Source of the DNA: Nemertoderma westbladi
Lineage: Eukaryota; Xenacoelomorpha; Nemertodermatida; Nemertodermatidae
DNA: 64,000 nucleotides
Direction: 5' to 3'
NCBI GenBank assembly: GCA_032718475.1
Contig: JAUCBJ010008708.1
Location: 1 to 64,000, forward strand
Positions within the stretch are counted from its first letter, which is position 1; each line of letters begins with the position of its first letter. The position numbers and the translations under genes are program-made. Positions 21,762 to 30,957 of the stretch are shown here, piece by piece. The notes under the pieces are model-generated. The model ran no database searches. It had not been told where the DNA came from and saw nothing but the letters and a program-made list of their open reading frames with translations.

Positions 21762-23210
21762 TTAGCCTTTCTTGCGCGGACGGCGTTTACGCAGTTTTTT
21801 AAAGCTGGCCAGAGTCCTTTTCTCTTTGGGGCGAGCCACCTTACAAGGAGGGCTATAACTCCTGGGTGAAGGGTGCAATATAATTGCATCAGAGGGTGTA
21901 GGATTATGGTCGGTGTATCCGCCAGTCGAAGTGCCGGGTTGATTGACATCAACGTCGGGGGAGAGGGGTCTAACGGATTTGAGAGCGCGTTTTAAGACAG
22001 CCGCTCTTACGGGTCCTTTACGAGTGGTCTGAACGAGAGCTGTGGGTGGACCATAGGCAGTCAGAAACTTCCTGGGTTTAATGGTTCTTTCCAACTTGCA
22101 TTCGCGGGCTCGGTATTCGTAAGGCCGTCGATATACTTCCTGTAACTCGGGGTGTGAGTTAACAAATAAGTCTCCATAGTCTGGGTCCTGACGGATATAA
22201 TTGATTAAGTTATAGGAATGAAGGTCGCTAGGATTAACACTCCTAAGAAATTTGCGTACGAACTTGGTTGAAATACATTCTCCGACGCGCTTCAGTAGTT
22301 CGTAACTCGATATGCGTGATTTCTGTTCGACAGAAGTGAATAGGTAAGGATGGAACGCATGAACTCCTTCGTAAGCGCGTCCAGGATAATAGCGATGGCG
22401 CGAATCACAATGTAAATCAGCGTTAGCTTCCCAAGCTCTGATGTAACGTAGTGTGATCATTTCATCTACGCTTTCCAAATCGCGATTAAAAGGGCAATCG
22501 AAACTGGCGTGTCCCTTTAGTTGACAATGGTGACATTGAGTCATAAATTGAGGGCAAACCGCAAAAATGTGCAAGTTATTGAGTCTGCAATACGCGCAAT
22601 AAATTTCCATCGCCGGTTGTTCGTGGAAATAGGAACAGCGGACGTTTGTGTCCATGGGCGTAACATGGTCTCTCGATGCGCATAACCGACAACGTTGCCG
22701 AGAAACATAGTTGGCATGGCAATAATCGTACGCAGTGAGACACTGTGGACCTTGATACTATTCTAGGATGTAATCGTTGTCACTGTTCCGGGCGCGATAG
22801 GCTGAATCTCCTCAGATTAGAGGCATATTGGTTCGTCTTCCCAGTCTGTTACGAATATAATTTTCGTGATCTATTCTCGGTTTATCGTTACGACTCCGCT
22901 GGGTATGATATTTAAATAGAACCATTTCCCTTTCGGTGTCTACATTGTCCGTATCATGTAAATCGATAGGATGGCCGGTAGTTAGGAAGTCCATATACGT
23001 ACCATTACGATGAGGATAGCGAGCGGTGAATTTTCGATAGTCCAATTCACGCGTAAGTTGCTCTTGGGACATCGGCGGTTCGATATAACGACCATCGTCC
23101 TCCGTAATGGTTGGATCGGCTTCACCGCGTATCAAGCTATCCACAAATGCTTGTAAAGGTAGAGTATATCGCACCCTGATACCAAGATCATCTTCTATCA
23201 ACTCCGTCAT
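21762..23210 (-). pseudogene. BEL ORF3: zinc-knuckle protein in the env position, two stops
   Basis: One reading frame runs from the ATG at 23,210 to 21,762 with only two in-frame stops (22,812 and 22,758), giving open parts of 132 and 297 codons. The N-terminal part is acidic with no known motif. Around the internal ATG at 22,655 there are three tandem Cys-His knuckles: C-x2-C-x4-H before that ATG, then C20-C23-H29-C34, then C41-C44-H49-C54 (CX2CX4HX4C). A Tyr/Arg-rich middle follows, and the C-terminal tail KKLRKRRPRKKG is very basic. No signal peptide, glycosylation-rich ectodomain or membrane helix is seen, so it is not a typical envelope protein. A nucleic-acid-binding role is inferred. 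The two stops lie 54 bases apart and may be degeneration or mark an unrecognised intron. Confidence 0.65.
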
Positions 23211-24693
23211 ATCTGCTATCTGAGTTTATTAATATCGAAATGAGTTTATGTTTAGGCGAGCGGACGTCGCTGCCTACCTCTCTTTGCCCCCGGACAGTGG
23301 GATTCTCAGCGCCGATGTACCGTCGTCGCGGTGTTTACGCCAACATGTAGCAACAGCACGACAACGATAACCGGCACAAGTCACTCCACTGTCCGTCCCA
23401 AAGGCTTGAATCCACTTTAGGTTCTTTCTATAGGAGAGTTGGGCTACTTTCACAATTGCGACTAGCTACTGTAAACATACTTTAGCAGTAACATTCACCT
23501 ATAAACGCACAAATTCCACACAACTGTCACCAATTGTACACATACAGGCCATTTGTCCGTTAGTCAGTGCCTTCCAGAATGTCACGTTATTACTGTGTAT
23601 CTTTGGATACTAACAGTGTGCTATGTATTCTCTATGCTATGCAATGTGACAAGCTTTCTATTGTTCTTTTAACTTGCTTCTAATTCTAGCGTGGGTGTTG
23701 CTATGGTGACATTATGGAAAGCTAGCGGTAGAATTAGGGTAATTCTCATGCATACAGATCTGGGATGCTATTTAATAGTAATTCTTTAATTGTCAATATC
23801 CTCTTTATACATGATTTTATTAATTTTATCGGCTATTGACTATATGTTGGAGATTCTCGCACTCTAATACACTCAATAGGATGAATCTCCGCTCCCATGA
23901 TCTATTAATTAATGGAATTTTGGGAATGTTATAAATTGCACAAAATGACAATTTATGAAATTTATTTAAAAATATGAATTTAAATTTATTCCCGTGAATT
24001 TTATTATTTGATAGTACAATTGACACAATTTGATTCCAGAGCAGGTCTGGGGACATAGGATCCTTAATTCTATGAAAATTGTCTTTTAAGAGTATCGGTA
24101 AGTGCTGCGATATCTTAATTGACTAGAAATTTTAAAGTATCTGAATTTTACAGATTTTAATAAATATTAAGTTAATATTTAAGATAGGCACCGATTTATT
24201 CCAGAACTTGTCTGGGGACGTTAACCACTGATTCTAGAATTTGTCTTTCAAATATATCGGTGGGTGCCACGATATCTTAATCGACTAGAATTACAGATGG
24301 TCAAAAGGTTTAACAGATTTATTTGCGTTTTACGCTACTGTTATAGGGACATCACGCTACTATATGTATTATTTAATATACGGTAGAAGAGCAATATCGC
24401 ACGAAGCAATGTCAGTGTGAAGAGGCAAGTCGTTTCCAAGGTCTACTCAGAGCTTGGTTTAGCCGAGACACGAGGATCTGAACTTTGCATTCCTAATACT
24501 CTGCCTACCAATAATACTTGAATATAGTAGTGGCTTTATTGTACTTTAATAAGTACGGACATTTCATCTTACTGTAGTCACGTATTTATAATATGATACG
24601 GACAGTAAGGAAAGAGAAAAATAATTATTTCTCGCCGTCGCACTAAATATATATTATAAGTAATTACGTACGTAATAAACACTAATATATTGC
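23211..24693 (-). other. Non-coding region between pol and ORF3
   Basis: AT-rich with no ORF of note. Two diverged repeats of about 100 bases (about 24,031-24,130 and 24,198-24,295) share ttccagarc..gtctgggga and tgc(t/c)(g/a)cgatatcttaat.gac. It might hold a splice or internal initiation signal for ORF3, but none can be pinned down. Confidence 0.45.
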
Positions 24694-25099
24694 ACTAATC
24701 TACTAAATAATCACTAAAATAACATTCTACTAAATAAAATTAAATAAAACGATTATAATAAATTACATAATAATACATACATAAATATAAAATAAAAACA
24801 AATATAAAATGATATAGTCACACACCCACTCCAGACGTATCACGTTGGGGAGTCCCTAGATGTTTGAGGAATTAGGGAGGTGGTCGTGGGAAGAGTACTA
24901 ATCTACTAAATAATCACTAAAATAACATTCTACTAAATAAAATTAAATAAAACGATTATAATAAATTACATAATAATACATACATAAATATAAAATAAAA
25001 ACAAATATAAAATGATATAGTCACACACCCACTCCAGACGTATCACGTTGGGGAGTCCCTAGATGTTTGAGGAATTAGGGAGGTGGTCGTGGGAAGAGT
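24694..25099 (-). repeat. Perfect 203-bp tandem duplication over the pol stop codon
   Basis: 24,694-24,896 and 24,897-25,099 appear identical, both running from actaatctactaaataatca to ggtcgtgggaagagt. The unit contains the last 18 codons of pol and its stop, plus AT-rich 3' sequence. Confidence 0.95.
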
Positions 25100-27172
25100 G
25101 TCTTGCCTTCCATAGTTTCCAGAGAGTTCTCTGTCTCTTTCCAGTAAACATAAACGACCAACTGGGCGGTTGAGTTGTTGTGTCTCAAAGATTATGCCTG
25201 GCTTCTTGAAGTTACGCCGCATGACGACGAGTTCTACCGAGCGTACTAAACCATCATTCGAGATGTGAGTCTCGATGATACGACCTGTCTGCCACCGTTT
25301 ACGTGGGAGGTCTTGATCTACAATAAGCACCATATCTCCGGCGCTGACGTTTTCTTGCTGCGCAAACCACTTAGTTCGAAGTTGTAGCGTGGGCAGATAA
25401 TGTTTCTCGAAATGGTCAGCGAAACGACGGGATAGCAACTGCATAAGTTGCCAAGTTCGACGGCAGTATTCGTCTCCGTCGGCAATCTCCGATCGTGGGA
25501 GCATGGCTACAGGTTTCTTCAGTAGGAAGTGCGCGGGTGTTAGCGCTTCCAGGGAATCAGGACTCGATGAGACTGGCATAAGCGGTCTCTCGTTGAGATA
25601 GGCAGCTATTTCCTCCATTAACGTCCGCAAAAGTTCGTCGGTGAGATACGCGCGGCATGGCACTATAAAGTGAAATGCGGTCTTGACACTTCTAATTAAT
25701 CTCTCCCAACTTCCTCCCCACCAAGGGGCGTCGGCGGCGTTGAAGGTCCAGCTAGACGCTGTTATCCTTAGATGATCGTCCACCTGTCTTTGGTTCCAGT
25801 CCTTCACGTAAGCCTGTATTTCGTTGTTAGCACCAATGAAGTTCGTTCCCTTATCCGATCTCATGGTATTACTCGTCCCGAAGCGAGCGATCTGTCGGCG
25901 TAAACTTAAGACGAAGCTGTTGGTAGATAGATCGTTCACCATATCGAGATGGATGGCTCTACAAGTCATGCATACGAAGATGACACACCATCTCTTGACT
26001 ATAGTCCTAGCACGATATACTTCAATAGGGCCAAATAAATCTACACCAGTATTAGTAAAAGGTGGTTCATAGAAGCTTACTCGTTCCCTAGGTAATTCTG
26101 CCTCTCGCTGTGTTAAAGGCCTACTGAATGCTTTCCTACAGGGTATGCAGTTCCTAAGAACTTGGTTCAGAGCTCTACGGGGTTTATCAAAATAATAGCG
26201 AGTTCGAATTTCGCTAAGAACTCGTTTTCTACCAGCATGATAAAGTTTACTGTGAACATCTACAATCATCTTGATTTGTACTTCAAGATTTCTAATGAGT
26301 ATGGGGAATTTAGTGTCAAAGGATAATGGCGCATTGGTGAGCCTTCCTCCAACACGTATTAACCCATCTATCATTGTGCTAGAGAATCGATCCCTTAAGC
26401 GCATCTGCGGATTTCTCAACAACAGGAAATACTTATCGGAATCCTCATAGCATTGCAGGAGTCTCAGTATCTGCTTATTTGTTTCTTCATGCTCGTGGTG
26501 ACTAATTTTCTCCTTTAGAAACCGGTCGGATGTTTTATATTTGGGTAAATTTTTAATAACATGAACTTGCGCAGATGTCAATGGAGCGGTATCACTAATG
26601 GTCTTCGTCCTGGAGTAGTGATGATGAAAACATCTCCTTAAATACGTGACGGCTTTACAGAGCCGATTCCAGGAACTGTAGTGATGCATTGCTCTCTGCA
26701 GCATGGGTGAGATTCCTTGCGAGACGTCTGGTATTCCAGATTTCCAATCTCTATCTCTAATTTCCACAACAGACTTATTTGTGTTGAGGGATTGTGGATC
26801 CGAAGCATCATTCCCGGAAGTATGTAATACAGATAGATCGATCGTCGGTTTAAATAACTTCGATTTACTCACCCGGGTTTTAGGTTTGACTGTCTCCGCT
26901 CCCTTGCCTTGTCTAATCTCCGCCGTAGTAAGGTGAGGAGGCCATTCATCCTCTTCCTTGCTCAGGAAGTCGGGTCCACCCAACCAGTCTGGAGTATCTA
27001 TCAGTTCCTGTGGAGTCGCTCCCCTGGAGGCGATATCGGCTGGATTAATCGTACCAGGGCAATGTCTCCATTGATCTATCTTTGTGCGACTAAGAATAAT
27101 AGCTACCCTGTTAGTAACAAAAACGCTGAACTGACAGACTTCATTGGTTAGATACTCCAATCGTCGGTCCAA
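25043..27172 (-). pseudogene. BEL pol continuation: RNase H end and integrase
   Basis: 709 codons in a different frame, overlapping the preceding ORF by 25 bases and lacking its own ATG at the start (the first codon is TTG). The first 50 residues finish RNase H (FVTNRVA, PADIASRG). The integrase follows: zinc-binding H307, H312, C342, C345, then catalytic D378 (GVDLFGP), D440 (MRSDKGTNF) and E490 (GGSWERL). The C-terminal part (about 570-655, RRTWQL...GDMVLI...RIIE) is the DUF5641-like tail of BEL integrases. Compared with the family, about three residues are missing between WTD and LEYL, so an indel of several bases rather than a programmed slip best explains the frame change. All integrase catalytic residues remain. 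Confidence 0.9.
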
Positions 27173-30100
27173 TAAACCGTTTTCTCCAGTGGATAGTCGA
27201 TTTGTTCTGTTACGTTCCGGCCGATGGCTGTAGCGTATAAAGCCGCCTTTAACTCCACTCGAGGAACCTTTAACTTGTTGTTAATCAATGCCTTAGAGGT
27301 AACCAAGGCGACTTTGATTCCATCCGGAGTTTCGACTCGCAGATATGCTACTATACCTATTCCCATGTCGCTGGCGTCTCCAAACACATGGAGTTGATAG
27401 GAATACGTAGGAAGAACATGACCAAAATATGCACGGGAAATTATAAAGCTCTCGATGGCAGGTAGAGAATCTTCCCATTTCATCCATTTCTTTAACAGTT
27501 CTCCCTTAAGTGGATCGTCCCATGAGTGGTTTTCAAGCCACATTTGTTGTACTAAACTCCGAGCAATCAATATAACTGGGCTAATAAATCCCAATGGGTC
27601 GAAATAAGTGCTCAGGATGCTTAAACAAATCCGTTTGGTCCGAACTGGATTATCTCGCTGTTTGAGCTGAAAAAACAGGATGTCTCTTTCAGTGTCCCAC
27701 TTCAAGCCAAGCGTCTTGGTTTCAGGAAGTTCGTCCTTTATTAAGTCTAGGTCTTTCGTTCCTCGGTCTTCTACCGGTATCGCTTCCAGAAACTCACGGG
27801 AGTTGCTAGTGAATTTCGTCAGTCGAAATCCACCTCTTTTCAAACACTCTACCGTTCCTTTCGCGACATCAATGGCTTCTTCTACTGATGGAAGGGACCT
27901 TAAATTATCGTCCATGTATATATTACGCTTGATGTTGTCCATCACCTCTTTTGAGAAGGCGTCTCGGTTGTCATTCGCAGTGGTTCGCACCATGGAGCAG
28001 GCGTTGGAAGGACTAGATATGATCCCAAAAGCCTGGATGGTCATCCAGTACTCTACCGGTTTCTGATTGAGGTCTCCTTCAGGCCACCACAGAAATCTCA
28101 GGCTGTCTCTATCTCTATCCAGCACCTTGACTTGTAAGAACATTCCTTCTATATCGGAGGCGAACGCGATGGAATATTGTCTTAATCTTAAAAGTATTCC
28201 CAACAAAGATTGGAGTAAGTTGGGTCCTGGTAACAACTCGGAATTGAGTGATTGGCCCATATATAGAGCGGAGCCATCGAATACGACTCGTACTTCGTGG
28301 GGTTTACCGGGTTTGGGAACGTAATGATGTGTTAAGTAATACGTTCTCTCAGTCACTGGTGTTCCTTCCGGTACTCGCTCCGCATATCCCTTTGTTATAA
28401 ATTTCTTCAGCTGAGTTTGGTACATTTCTTTAGCTGAAGCATTAGCCGTAAGGCGTCGATGCAATTGAGCGATTCTTTTCTCTGCCAAGGGTCTGTTATT
28501 TATAAATCTAGGTTCTCGTTTTCGAAATGGTAGGCCGATTTCATATCTACCTTGGTCCTTTAAAAAACGTGTAGTTGTTTCCTGGATTTGCTTGGCTCTT
28601 TCTTCTTCTATCGATAGGGCCTTATCGTATGAATTGGGCTCTACCAGTTCTTGAGTAAAGAATCGTACGGCGAGTTCGTCCCGAGTTCTAGCGTTGTAGC
28701 GCTCTATCTCGTCATTTAGTTCGTCATTGTAATCAATGGGTTCCGATGGGCGAATCAGTTGACATAGGTTCACCTGATTTTTCCAAGTTTTGTTTTCTGT
28801 AAGTAGGTCGATTGTGTTCTCTTCATCGAAGAGTTGGTAGATGTCGTCATTATCTGAGGAGTATGGTGTTCCCTCAGTTAGTTCGTCCACCTCACTGCTC
28901 TCCACTTCCCAATCGTTTACTTGGTATATTCGTTCTTGTGGCATTCTCTCTTCGAGAGTCCTGCGGGAAGGGCCAGTAAAGTACCAACCTACTCTAGTTC
29001 TTACCGCATAGGTTTGCAGTGGCTGCGGTTGAGCAGGCCGTTTCTCCAATGTCTCGAGCGCCTCATGCGCGTTTTGGCCGATGAGTATTTGCACTCCAGG
29101 ATAATCTGTCTGGAATCGAGGTATCTTACGATGTTGGATGCTCTCATCCTCGTCCCAATTATAAAGGTCTGCTTGGGTAGTAGCGAAGTTCTTTATAGCC
29201 ACCATTTTTACCGACCTTATACCTTGTGCTCCTAATTTATCCTGGGGGGTGGACAACACACCTACATAGTAGTCTGCCGTTACGGTAGATTTCCAAACCT
29301 GCATAATTCCTGACATATTCAATTTAGTCCGGAATTTGGGTTGTCCAGCAAAGATATCTTCGGCTAGTTCTTGATCGATGAATGTTCCTGTGCTGCCGGA
29401 GTCAAGGAGTGCGTTCACTATATAACTTTTGTTAGGACCGTGAACTCTTACCTGCACTACAGGAAATTCTCTGATTCCTACGTTGGAAGTTGGAGCTTTC
29501 CAAGATGGTTGTCTGGCAAAAGTAGTTGGGGGAAACTCATTGTTGGTGTCCTTTTCATAAGTAAGTGCTCGATACACTGCGGTATTGATTAGATAACAGG
29601 ATTCGTTGGCGTCGGAGAATTCATCAGTATAGAATCCTTCCATCTCAGATTCTTGATCAGTGTCGTTTACATCACTGAATTGGACATGTAGTTCGGGCTC
29701 ACTTACCTTACTCGCGTTGTCTCGTTCGAACTCACTGTGTAACAAGATGTGATGTTTCGCGTCACACTTTGCACACTTTACGTCGGAGTAACAGGTTCGC
29801 CGTTGGTATCCTGGTCTGAGGCAATTATAGCATAACCGCTTATCCCACACGACTGCACGTCTGTCTACAAGGGATTTCTTTAGAAATTCAGCACACGCAC
29901 TCAAACGGTGGGTCCCGTCGCACAGCGCACAGTTAGGTTTTATGTTACTCACTTTACCTTGGGTAACCTGATGCACTCTCGTTCTTTCTTCGGGCTTTCT
30001 TCGGTGCATTCTGTTAGGAGACTGAGGAGGGGTCTTGGCAACCTGTTCTCTCCTATCGTTGTTTCGAGCCTTGTATTTACTTACGTCTTTTGAGGTTTTG

Positions 30101-30840
30101 TCAACGTAGTAAGATCTATCAGTGTCTTTCCCACTGTCCTCTTCTTGAGAAGCTTGGCTTTCGCCGTCGTCAGTGTAACACACTGGTGTTACTCTTCTCC
30201 TAGAAGCGGGTTTCTCACTTACCTTATTTTCCGATGTTTTCTCTCTGGACTGCTTGATGAGTTGTAGTTTTACTTCACCATCTAAGAAGGACATGAGATC
30301 AGCCATGGTAGGGCTTCGTCGTTGTTGTTCATTTATGTACAACACTTTCTTGTCCCAGCGTGTACATACTCCACCCTTTGGTAAAGTAGAGACTACGGCT
30401 CCAATAACCATGGAACTCTGATATTCATGAGACTTACCTAACCAGTCCAATTGTCTACAGATCTCCTGAATCTCATCGGAAAACTCTATAATCCCGCTAC
30501 TAAGGAAGTTTCGGGGGGCTACTAATTTTGCATACAAATACTTAGCTATGTTATCCTTGTTACCATACCTGATGTTTAATGTATCCCAAACTTGTCTTAA
30601 TCCTTCTGGATGTCCAATAAACTTTAACGCCATTAACTTGGGAGGTCCTTCCAAGCACTTGATGAGGAACCTAAATTTCTCTCCGTTAGATAGTACAGAG
30701 TTCTGTATGCTGTCTTTGTAATATTCATTGAAAGGTAACCATTTCATCTCATCTCCATTGAATTTGACGATCTCTCCCACTTTGACCGCTTGGCGGGCTT
30801 CTGTTCTAGCCATCTGACGCGTAAAGCTTTCTTGGGCCAT
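27148..30840 (-). CDS. BEL gag-pol: gag, protease, RT, partial RNase H
   Basis: A 1230-residue polyprotein. Residues 15-200 are a DUF1759-like gag. Cys/His motifs follow: C304-C307-H311-C316; C337-C340-Y345-C350, where the usual His is Tyr; and C356-C359-H363-H368. The DUF1758-like aspartic protease has LLDSGS with D480. RT carries VVFDGSA (852-858), motif A FASDIEG (D896) and YMDD (975-978). The A17-type region includes LGLKWD and FDPLGFISP (1045-1088). RNase H starts with FGDAS (D1155), E1196 and WTDD (1224-1227), and is cut by a stop three residues later. The rest continues in another frame at 27,172, so this copy cannot make a complete polyprotein. Roles follow the family: virus-like particle formation, processing and cDNA synthesis in the cytoplasm. 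Confidence 0.93.
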   Translation of the reverse strand: MAQESFTRQMARTEARQAVKVGEIVKFNGDEMKWLPFNEYYKDSIQNSVLSNGEKFRFLIKCLEGPPKLMALKFIGHPEGLRQVWDTLNIRYGNKDNIAKYLYAKLVAPRNFLSSGIIEFSDEIQEICRQLDWLGKSHEYQSSMVIGAVVSTLPKGGVCTRWDKKVLYINEQQRRSPTMADLMSFLDGEVKLQLIKQSREKTSENKVSEKPASRRRVTPVCYTDDGESQASQEEDSGKDTDRSYYVDKTSKDVSKYKARNNDRREQVAKTPPQSPNRMHRRKPEERTRVHQVTQGKVSNIKPNCALCDGTHRLSACAEFLKKSLVDRRAVVWDKRLCYNCLRPGYQRRTCYSDVKCAKCDAKHHILLHSEFERDNASKVSEPELHVQFSDVNDTDQESEMEGFYTDEFSDANESCYLINTAVYRALTYEKDTNNEFPPTTFARQPSWKAPTSNVGIREFPVVQVRVHGPNKSYIVNALLDSGSTGTFIDQELAEDIFAGQPKFRTKLNMSGIMQVWKSTVTADYYVGVLSTPQDKLGAQGIRSVKMVAIKNFATTQADLYNWDEDESIQHRKIPRFQTDYPGVQILIGQNAHEALETLEKRPAQPQPLQTYAVRTRVGWYFTGPSRRTLEERMPQERIYQVNDWEVESSEVDELTEGTPYSSDNDDIYQLFDEENTIDLLTENKTWKNQVNLCQLIRPSEPIDYNDELNDEIERYNARTRDELAVRFFTQELVEPNSYDKALSIEEERAKQIQETTTRFLKDQGRYEIGLPFRKREPRFINNRPLAEKRIAQLHRRLTANASAKEMYQTQLKKFITKGYAERVPEGTPVTERTYYLTHHYVPKPGKPHEVRVVFDGSALYMGQSLNSELLPGPNLLQSLLGILLRLRQYSIAFASDIEGMFLQVKVLDRDRDSLRFLWWPEGDLNQKPVEYWMTIQAFGIISSPSNACSMVRTTANDNRDAFSKEVMDNIKRNIYMDDNLRSLPSVEEAIDVAKGTVECLKRGGFRLTKFTSNSREFLEAIPVEDRGTKDLDLIKDELPETKTLGLKWDTERDILFFQLKQRDNPVRTKRICLSILSTYFDPLGFISPVILIARSLVQQMWLENHSWDDPLKGELLKKWMKWEDSLPAIESFIISRAYFGHVLPTYSYQLHVFGDASDMGIGIVAYLRVETPDGIKVALVTSKALINNKLKVPRVELKAALYATAIGRNVTEQIDYPLEKTVYWTDDWSI

Positions 30841-30957
30841 CGTGTTATTTAATATCGAATTATCGGTATATAAATTTCTCGGATCATTATCAGGTCTATA
30901 GGGAATATCATTAATAACAGGTCTATAATCACCCTTAATAGGGTTTGCTATAGGAGT

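Noticed and set aside
21762-22655. ORF3 as a retroviral envelope glycoprotein
   Set aside because: No signal peptide, membrane helix or cysteine pattern of an ectodomain; the cysteines form CCHC knuckles.
27148-27172. Programmed -1 ribosomal frameshift joining RT and integrase
   Set aside because: No slippery heptamer is evident and residues are missing within RNase H relative to the family, so a mutation fits better.
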